DNA from: Larix kaempferi
Lineage: Eukaryota > Streptophyta > Pinopsida > Pinales > Pinaceae
Assembly: GCA_027924585.1 (NCBI GenBank)
Contig: BSBM01000125.1
Coordinates: 5,027,001 to 5,091,000, forward strand
Reading direction: 5' to 3'
DNA length: 64,000 nt
Shown one piece after another: positions 54,559 through 64,000 of this stretch (its first letter is position 1; each line of letters opens with the position of its first letter). The translations under genes were made by a program, and so were the position numbers. The notes under the pieces are model-generated. The model worked only from the letters and a program-made list of their open reading frames with translations. It had not been told where the DNA came from and did no database searches.

Positions 54559-55640
54559 ATGTGTGCAGAACTTGGTAGGATAGACAGCTTTCTATCCAGT
54601 TTGGGATTTACCAAGAGTAAAGCAGATTCCAACCTTTACTACAAGGTTGAGGAAGGCAATCCAGTGATACTACTTTTGTATGCGGATAACCTGTTTGTTA
54701 CAGGTGAAGATAGATTGATTGCTGACATGCAGCAGAAGCTTACTGCCGAGTTCGAGATGAAGAACTTGGGGATGATGCACTATTTGTTTTTGGCATGGAG
54801 GTGTGGCAGAGTGCAGATGGAATCTTCCTTGGACAAGGGAAGTATGCAGTAGAGATCCTGAAGAGGTTCGGGATGATGGATTGTAAGGCCATGGCCACAC
54901 CTATGGCATCAAATCTGAAGCTTCTTTGTGATGCTTCATATGAGCCGGTTGATATCTCTATGTATCGTCAGATGATTGGGTTCTTGATGTACCTGACGAA
55001 CACGAGACCAGATATTTGCTTGGCGGTGAACACATTGAGCTAGTTCTTGACAGATCTGAAGAGTTTTCACCTGGTTGCTGTAAAGCATGTTCTGAGGTAC
55101 CTGAAGGGTACAGTGGATTATGGGCTCAAGTATGAAGTGAATCAAAAGTTTAACATGCATGGTTATGTTGATTCAGATTGGGCTGGCAATGCTGCAGATA
55201 GGAAGAGCACATCTCGGTGCTGCTTTAGTATGGGATTAGGTGTGATCTCTTGGTTTAGCAATAAGAAGTCCTGCGTAGCACTGAGTATAGCTGAGGCAGA
55301 GTATGTTGCATCCTATTCAGCTAGTTGTGAGGCAGTATGGCTACGGAAGCTATTGTCTGAGTTATTTGATCTCCCGTTGGATGCTACTGGTATCTTTTGT
55401 GATAACCAGAGTTGTGTGAAGCTGTCCGCGAACCCAGTGGTTCATGACAGGTCGAAACACATAGAGATCAAATATCACTATATCAGGGATATGGTGCAGA
55501 GAGGAGCCATGAAGCTCTTGTATATTGTGACGGACGAGTAGATAGCAGATGTGCTGACGAAACTACTAGCCAGAGTGAAGTTCGAGTACTTCAAAGAGAG
55601 GCTTGGTGTTCTTCAGATTGATGACACTTCAAGGAAGAAG
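54559..55640 (+). pseudogene. pol: Element I reverse transcriptase C-terminal half and RNase H
   Basis: SLGFTKSKADSNLYYKVEEG, ILLLYADNLFVTG with active site YADN (54679-54690) where copia RT normally has YVDD, then MKNLGMMHYLF. A one-base shift near 54800 continues ILKRFGMMDCKAMATPM, YRQMIGFLMYLTNTRPDI and then RNase H: YVDSDWAGNAADRKSTS, SNKKSCVALSIAEAEYVA, FCDNQSCVKLSANPV and DRSKHIEIKYHYIRDMV. The altered active site means it could not polymerise even if repaired in frame. Stops at 55041 and 55540. Confidence 0.92.
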
Positions 55641-55778
55641 TGATGGACACATTTGCAGAGGCCATTCCAAGCATGTTGGAAGGAGGATCCTTCACATGGC
55701 TGTGGATGTAAACGCTGGATGATGAGCATCAGGATGATGCTCCAGTTACTGCTCTGTATATGCATCAGGATAATACCA
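55641..55778 (+). other. Element I 3' region
   Basis: Non-coding after pol; runs into the GATC palindrome repeats and then element D. Confidence 0.5.
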
Positions 55779-55918
55779 GATATGATCAGTTGGATCATTT
55801 ATATGTATATGTATGTATGCATCATGTTGGATGCTGGATATGATCAGTTGGATCATTTATGTATGTATGATGGATATGATCGGTTGGATCATTTGCATGT
55901 ATTTTATATATGCATCAT
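55779..55918 (+). repeat. Repeated GATC hairpin motif at the end of element I
   Basis: 'gatatgatcagttggatcat' at 55779 recurs at 55837 and (with cggttgg) at 55873. Each holds ATGATC-5 bases-GATCAT, a 6-bp inverted repeat. Runs of ATGT/TATG lie between copies. Element D begins right after the third. Confidence 0.85.
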
Positions 55919-57346
55919 TGTTGGATTCTTTTGTATAGACCCAGGTTTTCAGGAGGTGCAGCAACAAACACCCCTTGGTGCACTGGCCCTTTCTGCAACG
56001 GGCTGCGCAGCAGCCCGAGGTCTCACCCGAAGTGGCTATGGGGGGCTAAGGAATCGGGTTTCCTTAACCGGGGTGGTGAGGAATCCATAGTCTTCCCTCT
56101 TCCCTTCTTACGCAGTAACTTCTGAACAGAGCCTCTGATTCTTTCTCAAGTCATATGGAACAACAGTGCTGGAGCTTACTCCCTTTAGCCAGCTGCGCGG
56201 TATCTCCGTACCTGCGCATGGGGTGTTTATCTGCTTCGTTCGATACATGACGTATTGTCTCTGCTCTTGCACCACGACGCAGTAACACACTTCCTTCAGC
56301 ACTACCGCAGCAATGTTCTCACAAAATCGTCTGACGATGGACATCTACACTTCTAAGGGAGCTCAGGAACTTACTTTACATACTCATTCATAAAGATAAC
56401 GAAGCATTCATGTAAACATAGATAGTAAAACATAGACAAGCATTCACACAAAACATCACCATAACAACAAGAATCATGTGGTTCGCCTCCACGGGGAAAA
56501 CACGTCCTCAGGAGTTGGATCTTATATTATCTTGAGATGGGAATTACACAGTTCCGCTGCGCACACAGCTACAGCCGTAGATAGTTTCTGGGAAACTCCA
56601 CGCACACAGCTGGGAGCCCTTCTCTTAGATCTATTCTCTTCTTTTACAAAGATTACAATGAATCAGACGTCACTTAGACTGTCTGTAAACTCAGTGACTC
56701 TAGTTCTCTGGCTATCCAAGTCTAACTCTTTAACCTTCTAACCAACCTATCTCTCTAACCCATCTAACCCTTTTCCTTTTACAATTACACATATATATAG
56801 GTGGCCCTGAGGGTCGCACCTTTACAAAACTGTGGGCCTTTCCCAACAGTGATCCCAAAAAAACCCTAACCACTGACGGCTAGGTGTACTTTAGACGCCT
56901 CTTGCAGTCGCGTCGCAGCTTCCTGCAGGTTCTGTGATTTTCGGCGTAGATTGCGGGTATGGGCGCCGCTTCATCGTTCTCTGTTCCTTGTCCTTCGCCT
57001 TCAATGCTTCGGCCCATTTCTCTTCCTTGGTCCGAGCAACCACAACTCCTGTACTTTGCCTTAAATGAGGGTAGATGAGCCCTCTATTCCATCGCTTCCT
57101 TCATTTACTGTGGTGGTTGAGCTTTCTACTCGGCCACCTTTACTCTTTTCTTTGACTTGTGCACGTGAGCTCCGTGATTTTTGGTCCGCACTCTGGGGTG
57201 AGCTCATCCATCTGGCACCGTACAACGCACTGTTCACTTCCACCAACAATGGTGCTTTTCCTCAAAATTAGCACTTCTCCTTCAAAACTTGGTGCTTTTC
57301 CCCCAAAATTGGCAGCTTTACCATAGCTACAGCCTATGCTCCAACA
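55919..57346 (-). repeat. Element D 3' LTR
   Basis: 1,428 bp, TG at 55919 to CA at 57346 (minus strand starts TGTTGGAGCATAGG). It shares with B and C the block near its inner end (AGACCCAGG, GCACTGGCCCTTTC, GAGGTCTCACCCGAAG, GGAATC(A/G)GG(G/T)TTCC) but is otherwise much diverged. ATCAT at 55914-55918 is the expected target duplication. Confidence 0.88.
56791..56799 (-). promoter_or_regulatory. TATA box in element D 3' LTR
   Basis: The minus strand reads CCTATATATATG about 550 bases from the LTR start. Confidence 0.5.
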
Positions 57347-57366
57347 GGCCCCTAACACTTACTTGT
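57347..57366 (-). other. Element D polypurine tract
   Basis: The minus strand reads AAGTAAGTGTTAGGGGCC, abutting the LTR and overlapping the extra-ORF stop at 57359-57361. Confidence 0.85.
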
Positions 57367-60060
57367 GGCTCATCCCCGAGCCACTTGCACTAGCTTGCGG
57401 TCATTTTAGTTGTGCATCTGACTTTGCTTGGGTCACAGCGAAGTCTTGCTTCCACTGTGCAACAGCGGAGTCCATTTCTTCGACGCACTTTGCAGTTGTC
57501 TGCACCATGTCTGCAGTAGCTTCTTCTCCTTCTATGTCATCGACCAACTCTTGAGACTCAGCAAATGCTTTGACCTTGGCCTCTGCTTGGGCAGCAAGTT
57601 TAGCATACTCGTCCATAAACGGCTGAATGATGTTGGCGAGAGTAGCATCTTTGTTTTTGAGCCTATGCAGTTCTTGCTGGACTTTACGGACTTCGCTTAT
57701 CTTCCTCATTTTGGCTAAGCCTTCCAAGGACTTAGCTTCTTCATTCAGAACAGTTAGGGACTTTTCTACTGCTTCAACCTGTTCTATAAGAGAAACTTTA
57801 GAAGGGAGCTTCTCAAGCTCCGCCCAAGCTTCCATAGCTTGCATCATTAACTGCTGGGATTCATCTATTTTGTGCTGCATCTGGATAGAATCTATGTGCA
57901 GTGCTTCAAGTCGTACTTGCGTCTCATCCATGGGAGGCACTGCGACATGAGCTTCCAACTCGGCGAGATGCTTTCTATGGTCATCAGCCATAGAAAATAC
58001 TTGCTATTCTAGGGATTGCACCCTTTTTCCGATGCATTGCACTTTCTCAACTAACAGAAGGTCTGGCTAGATCTGGCAGGCTGGCAGCTCCTGGGCGATT
58101 TCATCAACAGCATTCCTTAGCCCAGTATCCTGCGCTTCGTGGAGTTCAAGCTACGCAGAGATCTCCTTATAACCTGCCCTTAACTCTGCTTCTTGCGTCT
58201 GCAGTCTTTGATTGGCGTGGAATGTGGAGAGCTCCCTAGCTCTCAGCTCAGTAGAAACCTCCTCCTGAACCAAATGCAGAGTTTCCAATGGAATAAGTGA
58301 CAAATTTATTTCAACAGTGCCAACCGCACTTACATGCAGTGCAGCTAAAGGATCCAGGAGTGCCATGCTTGCAAGCGGGATATGTACAACAGTGTGCCTA
58401 TCCACAGGTACTTCAACCCGTTCGGTGCTTGTAGACGCTTGCGGTACCTGCGAGCCGGATGTTGGCGCATGGGTCTGCGCAACTCGTCCTGCGAGACCTT
58501 TCAATTCCACGAGTTGTAGGTCCAGAGCACTTCTGATCTTGGCCTAAGAGGTCCGCGGCTCGCGAAATTGCTCCTTCAAATACTATTCGAACCCCGCGGC
58601 AAGGGTCTCAGAGGGATCTCCAGTCGCTTCTGTGGGGTGCGATAGCTTCTGCTTCTTTGGAGGCGGTCCTGACGGACCTTCATCATTCTTCTACGTGGCT
58701 TTTTCCTTTCCCTTATATTTTTCTGGCACCGCAGGGGGTGGCATTGCGGCGGCGATGTCAGCGGCCTGCTTCCATTCATCTGGCCAGTACTTCATAGTGT
58801 CCTCCACATCCTGGGTAGTCATTCAGTAGATCCCTACAGCCCATTCTTTCGAGTGAATTCCACGAGGGCAGAAATAGATTTCATGCAAGTTGGCAGAAAA
58901 GACCAACTTCTTTCCATAGATTTCTGCCGTCTCCTTAGTAAGCCTCAGCATCTGCAAGATGGTATCCCTGAGGAGATTGTAGTACTCAAAGAATACGGCA
59001 CGGTTCATCTTGCGCGTCACGGGATTATTAGAATCCCAGAGGTTAACATAGCGATTCCCTGTAACCTCTCCTGAATAGCGTGGAAGAAACTGAGTGTTGG
59101 GCAGTTCCTTCCACCCGACAAAGGCACACAAGATCAGGAGCCAAGAAAAATGGAACAACTGATTGGTGGTGTCCTGAACATTGCGACAGTTGTCCAAGAA
59201 TGTATTTAGAAGGAAGAGAGACCAGTTATACTGCTCTCCTTTCACAGCTGTGACTGCGAGCTCTACAACAGCTCCAGGGACTTCTTTGGGTCGGCACTTC
59301 GTTAAAAGTCTGCCTGCGCGCAGACTACCTGTGAATATCAGTGCTTCATCTTCTACTGTAGTGAGGTCATAAGCCCGAAGTGAGGTCATAAGCCCGACCT
59401 CATCACGAAAAATTGTATTTATGTACCACCTGTGCAGCAAGCTTACGGTCCCTGTCTTTACCAACAAAATGGACATTGGGGTCCTTACCAACCTTAGATA
59501 GGTCGGTAATTCGATGAATCAGATCCACATTCAAATCAATTGACCTCCCTAGCCAAAGATAACCACCATGAACACAGGATAACAAGACCTTGACAACCGC
59601 ATTAAGTTCATTGCTACGCCCGAAGTGCGGTAACTTCAACAGGTTCAACAATCCAGGCCTCTCTAGATTTACTGCAAATTGCTGTGGGACGAATTCGTCA
59701 ACTTTCTTAACAGGGTTATGGACCACTGTCAGATAGTGATCCGGCGCAAACTGTGGATACATTCTATAATCTCCCAAGTTGTAGTAAGAAAACTTAACCA
59801 GCGGGAGATTTTCGAGCAGGGGTCCTTCTTCGTGCACGATTTCCGCCATTGGTGGCAACGGAATCGAATACTTGGCATTCTTTGGAATACGCACCTCGGG
59901 TGCATCATCCGGCCACGGAGGAATGTAGTTAACCATAGTGTCCAAGGGATCTGGAACGGGTTCCTCCGGCTGGTGCGGTTGAGACGCCCTTGTGCCCGGG
60001 GACTGTCTTGGATCAGGAAGCTCGACGATTTTGATCGGGGTACCCATACCGAAATCTAAA
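57359..60060 (-). pseudogene. Element D extra ORF: conserved globular part plus coiled coil
   Basis: Starts MGTPIKIVELPDPRQSPG (60047) after integrase and spacer. Globular part: PPWPDDAPEVRIPKNAKYSI, LLNLLKLPHFGRSNELN, YLWLGRSIDLNVDLIHRIT, DLSKVGKDPNVHF, then after a shift near 59400 LLNTFLDNC, LFHFSWLLILCAFVGWKELP and YVNLWDSNN. A coiled-coil half lies at 57401-58510 (RKHLAELEAHVAVPPMDE, SKVSLIEQVEAVEKSL, EVRKVQQELHRLKNKDATL). It ends ASGSGMSHK and TAA, like B and C. A few stops and shifts (58823, 58580, 58150, 57400). Closest by plan to the extra ORFs of B and C; function unknown. Confidence 0.78.
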
Positions 60061-60915
60061 CCTCTACGTGTAAACTGTCGGATGAATTATTCAGTTGACA
60101 GGTTCTCCGTCATGAACTTACAAACACAACTTAACACTGATCAGACAAGGGTGGAACATCATAAGATACGAACTCTGAAAGCAAAGGGGGCAGTCTGCAC
60201 GACACGGCTCTGAAAACAATGACTTAGACTCAAACAAGACAACTATACAGCTCGAGGAAAGTAACCCAAACATATACGAATGAGGGGTATTTATATCTAA
60301 AGGCGGTAGTAGATGCGGATAAGTGGGGCTAATAACCGTAGGCGCCTATGCATATGAGTTGACAACCCCCCTACCCCCCCCGCACCTCTGTGATGCATTA
60401 AATGTGATGGACGGGTTCTGACAGCCTTTCGGGAGATAAGCTACGGCCTTCGGCTCCTTAATTAAATATGGATCTTAGGGAAATCAAGCCGAATCTGTCA
60501 GAGAAAATACAATTAATTGGTGGTCTCGTCCTTCATTAAGACTCAGACGCAGCTACAGAACTTTCGTAATTCAAATTTTCAATTTTTTGGTGGGTTACTT
60601 CAGCATGGGTAACTGTGCATATAGAGGGATCCACAACGAGAACTCCTCAAGCAACAAATAGACAACAGGGAACTCCGCAAGAGCGAAGGTTTGAAAACCT
60701 AGGGGAACTCCGCAAGAGCGAAGGTTTGAAAACCTAGGGGAACTCCGCAAGAGCAAAAACAGGCTCGCTCAGAACATATTTTATTACTTGCGCGGATGGT
60801 TCAAGGAACTGCGCGGGAAGCCAGAGACTGAAAATGTCTCACGACTTCTGTGTAGACGGACAAGTGCGATGCCTCTTTCAACCACACTAAACATCTGCAC
60901 TACTTTAGCAGCTGA
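60061..60915. other. Element D spacer between integrase and extra ORF
   Basis: Non-coding. It contains CCCCCTACCCCCCCCGC (60367-60383) and a 36-bp tandem repeat. It corresponds to the spacers at 18746-19374 (C) and 27856-28516 (B). Confidence 0.7.
60669..60756. repeat. 36-bp tandem repeat in element D spacer
   Basis: 'ggaactccgcaagagcgaag' plus 'gtttgaaaacctaggg' starts at 60669, 60705 and 60741, two full copies and part of a third, nearly identical. 'ggtttgaaaacc' is itself a 12-bp palindrome-like hairpin (GGTTT..AAACC). Confidence 0.95.
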
Positions 60916-61870
60916 TTAGGTCGACAGGGCGGAGTGGCCATCGCGGTAAAGCTTGAGCCGACTCCCGTTGATCATTGTGGGCAACAATTCTCCATTAAGC
61001 TTCGCAAGATGAACTGCTCCTCCTTCAGTTATCTGCATTACTTGAAAAAGGCCTAACCAATGTATATGAAACTTGATGAATTTTCTATCATAGAGGAGTA
61101 CCAAGTCTCCTACCTGAAAGACTTTATTCTTAATATGCCTATCATGCCAAGCCTTCTGTCTCACCTTCTGCACTTGTTGATGGAATCCAGCTAGAAGCCT
61201 GTCTTCTTCTAAGGCAACCAATTGTGACAGCCTTTCACTCATAGTATCAATATCTGCCATTTCTGTAATTTAAGCAATTCTGAGACTGGGAACAATGTAT
61301 TCCATGGGCATAACTGCTTCTTGTCCATATACCAAACTAAAAGGTGTGTGACCTGTTAGTTTCTTGCATGTGGTTCTGTAAGCCCATAACACAGCTGTGA
61401 CTCTAAGGTCCCAATCATCTCTTTGTTGATTACAGATCTTAGTCAGGGCCTTCTCCAGAATATTATTGAATACCTCCACCATACCATTAGCTTGAGTGTG
61501 GTAGGGTGTACTCTTGTGGTGACTAATGTGGAATTCTTCAGTAAGGGCCTCTATAGTCTTGTTTAGAAAATGTGTGCCCTGATCACTCATTAGAATTAGT
61601 GGACATCCAAATCTAGTGACAATATTCTCAAAAATGAACTGCGCGACAGTGACAGTGTCGCAATTCTTGACTGGCTTTGCCTTAGCCCATCTGGTGATGT
61701 ATTCAGTAGCTGTGATGATGTATCTTGCGCAGGTTCTCTTTCCTGGTGGGTTGATAGGTCCCACGAAATCAATGGCCCACTTATCAAAAGCATGCACTTT
61801 TATTTGGGGTCTGAGCGGCATTTCATCTCGTCTCGAAGGCTTTCCTGTTCACTGGCACACATCGCAACAC
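60916..61870 (-). pseudogene. int: Element D integrase core and C terminus
   Basis: [17 protein letters not shown] (Asp), [20 protein letters not shown] (Asp) and ANGMVEVFNNILEKAL (Glu), [37 protein letters not shown], then after one TAA (61268) DRHIKNKVFQVGDLVLLYDR, IHWLGLFQVMQITEGGAVHL and INGSRLKLYRDG. One TGA near 61847 separates it from the zinc domain. Same frame throughout. All catalytic residues are present. Confidence 0.93.
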
Positions 61871-62964
61871 TTGCACAATTCCTTAGTATCCTTGTGCAAT
61901 GTTGGCCACCAAAGACCTGCGGCTAAGATCTTCTGCGCAGTCGGCTTTCCTGCGAAATGGCCTCCTGCGGTTCCTGAGTGTGCTTCTGCAATTATCGAGT
62001 TCTTCTCATGCGGTAAAATGCATCTGCGCAAAACTTCATCAGGGCCCAACTTATAGAGCTGGCCTGCTATCAAAGTGAAGTCTGTGGCTTTGACAACAAG
62101 TTGTTTCTTCGGCTGTATTGTGAATTCAACTGGTGCTTGCCCTGTAGTAAGAAACTCAAGAATATCAGAATAATATTCGTCTGCTGCTTGAATAGAGAAC
62201 AGCTGCGGATCAGGCAGATTGTCCTCCAAATTTGTAGGTTCCTCCCCTGACTCTATCCTAGATAAATGGCCAGGTCCTACATTCAATCTACCTGGCTTCA
62301 CAATAATCTCAAAATCATACTCTTGGAAGAGGAGTAGCCATCTGCAAATTCTTCCCCCTAACACTGGCTTATTGACCAAGTACTTCAAAGCAGAATTGTC
62401 AGTACACATTTTAAAATGAGCTCCCAATAGATAGTTTCTGAACTTCTGTAAGGCATACACCATAGCTAGTCCTTCTCTTTCTGTAGTGGTGTAGTTCTTC
62501 TCAGCTGTGGACAGCTTTCTGCTAGAGTAAGCAATGGGGTGGTCGATACCTCCTTCTCTCGGTTGTGTAAGTACAACCCCCAATGCTATAGAAGAAGCAT
62601 CTACATGAACATGAAAGGTTTTTCTCCAGTCTGGGAAAACTAGAATAGGCGCTGTGATCATCTTTTCTTTAAGTGTGTCCAAGCTCTGTTGGCATTCTTC
62701 TGTCCATTGGAATTTCGAATCCTTTTTCAGCAGTCTTTCCATAGGCGCAGTAATCTTTGCATAACCCTTGATAAATTTTCTGTAGTATCCTGTATGTCCC
62801 AATGTAGTGCGCAATTGTTTGACTGAGTTGGGCGCAGGCAAGTTAGCAATGATGGCAACCTTCACAGGATCCATCATGAGTCCTTGTCTACATACAATAT
62901 GACCCAACAAAATACCAAAAGGAGCACAGAATATACATTTTTTCAAGTTCAGGGAGATCTGATA
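61849..62964 (-). pseudogene. pol: Element D RNase H and integrase zinc domain
   Basis: 365 open codons: CIFCAPFGILLGHIVCRQGL, NLPAPNSVKQLRTTLGHTGY (RT thumb), HVHVDASSIALGVVLTQPRE, AYSSRKLSTAEKNYTTTERE, CTDNSALKYLVNKP (TDN where TDH is usual), then PGRLNVGPGHLSRIESGEEP, and the zinc domain AEAHSGTAGGHFAG, KCCDVCQ. It lies between the RT active-site segment and the integrase core, in the same frame as both. Confidence 0.92.
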
Positions 62965-63700
62965 CTATCTACATTTTTCTAACATCATCCTTAAATTCCC
63001 TATATGGTTCTTTAGTAAACCAAACACAGTCCAGTCATCAAAATAGACTTCTAGAAACTTATGAATGAATTCTTTAAAAACAACAACAACGACTTTAGAG
63101 AAGATAGCAGGAGCGTTTTTATGACCAAAGGGCATTACTGTATACTGGAATGAGCCCCATTCAGTCGCAAAAGTGGTCTTATGGCGGTCCTCTGGATGGA
63201 TTATGATCTGATGGTATCCCAAAAAGCCATCATTGAAGGAGTAAGCCTCTTGTCCTCCAACATTATCAAGCACTTCATCTGTAAAGGGCGTAGGAAATGG
63301 ATCATGTGCTGATGCGTCGTTGAGCTTGCGCAGGTCCACGCAGATTCTTATTTCACCTTTTGCCTTTTTCTCTTGTACCACCATAAGACTAATCCAATCA
63401 CTTTCCTCTACTGGCTCAATGATACCAGCTACGAGCATCTTATCAATTTCTTCTCTAACCTTTTCTTTATATCGCGGGTTCAACCTGTACGGGCGCTGTT
63501 TTACTGGCTTAGCATCCGCTTTCAAAGGTATGCGCATAACTCCTAAGTCTCCCAGGATGCCTTTCATTTCTGTAAACTTGGTAGGAAAGATATCCTGGTA
63601 CTCATGTAGTAGATCTGCAATATGGTCAATAGCTTCATCATCCCAATAATATCCTATAGAGGCAACCTTGGGTTCGGCTTCTGTACCAATGTTAATTTTC
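62965..63700 (-). pseudogene. pol: Element D reverse transcriptase (palm)
   Basis: LLHEYQDIFPTKFTEMKGIL, DKMLVAGIIEPVEESDW, CVDLRKLNDASAHDPFPTPF, FNDGFLGYHQIIIHPEDRH, MPFGHKNAPAIFSKVV and YFDD (63034-63045). Open for 340 codons up to the window's right part; a TAG at 62962-62964 marks the end of this open stretch, after which the same frame continues. Confidence 0.93.
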
Positions 63701-64000
63701 TTGAGCTTGATGTGTTTTGTAATGGCAGGAATATCAAGCTGAGGGCCTTCGACTTTGCACGTCCCTTCTGACTCTGGAATATTGATGTTGCGAGGATCAT
63801 CATCCTCTTTTCCAGCGGCAAAATTATAGCATTCCAGGGCATGTTCCATCTGGACAGCCCAGTCTGGTTGAGAATACTCTGGTAATGGACATTGTTCAAA
63901 TACCTTCTTTCTAATACACTTTAGATCCTGATCGATGCTTGGATTTTCTAACTCAAAGCTGAAAGTGAGTTGAAAACTTTCAATCATGAGAGGCCAAGTG
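63701..64000 (-). pseudogene. Element D end of the second capsid-like domain and linker
   Basis: MIESFQLTFSFELENPSIDQ matches FRKDFSFEYENPLIHEE of element C, the C-terminal edge of the second capsid-like domain, followed by the acidic linker (AAGKEDDDPRNINIPESEG) and EPKVASIGYYWDDEAI. The PARWW core lies beyond the window. It confirms that D shares the same protease-capsid-RT order. Confidence 0.75.

Larger units (their letters stand above)
51090..55918 (+). mobile_element. Element I: Ty1/copia retrotransposon, internally deleted
   Basis: Plus strand: 5' LTR (51090-51691), initiator-Met primer site, a long leader, a possible gag start near 53023, an integrase remnant (54089 on), reverse transcriptase and RNase H (54559-55640), then 3' sequence cut by element D at 55918/55919. 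Copia order (integrase before RT) is preserved, but most of gag, protease, integrase and the front half of RT is missing, so a deletion has occurred. The 3' LTR lies beyond D, outside the window. Confidence 0.88.
55919..64000 (-). mobile_element. Element D: gypsy retrotransposon of the B/C family, 3' part
   Basis: On the minus strand from the window edge: end of second capsid-like domain, RT, RNase H, integrase (to 60916), spacer, extra ORF (60060 to 57359), polypurine tract and 3' LTR (57346 to 55919). Parts, order and motifs follow elements B and C. pol is a single frame with only three stops over 3 kb, so D is the best-preserved copy. It is inserted at the end of element I. The 5' part is outside the window. 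Confidence 0.92.

Noticed and set aside
55653-56090. 145-codon plus-strand frame
   Set aside because: Crosses the junction of element I and element D's LTR, so it cannot be an original gene.
1-64000. tRNA, rRNA or CRISPR features
   Set aside because: tRNA-like words are only primer binding sites, and repeat arrays lack the spacer pattern of CRISPR.

Overview
This is plant nuclear DNA made entirely of nested LTR retrotransposons; I found no host gene, tRNA, rRNA or CRISPR array. The Ty3/gypsy and Ty1/copia proteins, long LTRs, deep nesting and stop-riddled gag-pol frames point to a seed plant with a large, heavily methylated genome. A gymnosperm is my guess from the flavour of the proteins, but nothing in the window proves it. 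I label the elements A to I.

Layout. 1-9333: element A (minus), a gag-only non-autonomous Ogre/Tat-like element with a ~146-bp tandem repeat array. 9334-14306 and 27856-32915: element B (plus), an old gypsy element split by element C and cut on its left side by A. 14307-27850: element C (minus), complete, with both LTRs and a 5-bp target duplication, and of the same family as B. 32916-33601: element E (plus), the 3' tail of a short-LTR chromovirus into which B inserted. 33602-38311: element F (minus), a decayed chromovirus into which E inserted, followed by LTR-like and leader sequence to 39556. 39557-40969: element G (minus), a 5' LTR. 40970-51089: element H (plus), an Athila-like gypsy element with a truncated 3' LTR. 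51090-55918: element I (plus), a Ty1/copia element inserted in the H LTR. 55919-64000: element D (minus), a third member of the B/C family, running off the window.

The inferred insertion order is H, then G, F, E, B, then A and C on the left side; and H, then I, then D on the right side. That gives up to six layers.

The most unusual biology is in the B/C/D family. Its gag-pol frame runs: N-terminal Gag domain, capsid-like domain, three CCHC knuckles, RGG box, a degenerate fourth knuckle, protease, a SECOND capsid-like domain, reverse transcriptase, RNase H, integrase. After integrase comes a spacer with short tandem repeats and then a sense-strand extra ORF of roughly 900 codons, with a conserved globular half and a long coiled-coil half. 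Its stop codon abuts or overlaps the polypurine tract. Element H has an unrelated-looking extra ORF in the same place with the same globular-plus-coiled-coil plan.

Almost every coding region carries stops or frameshifts, many explained by C-to-T change, so these are annotated as pseudogenes. Functions are assigned by motif recognition only.
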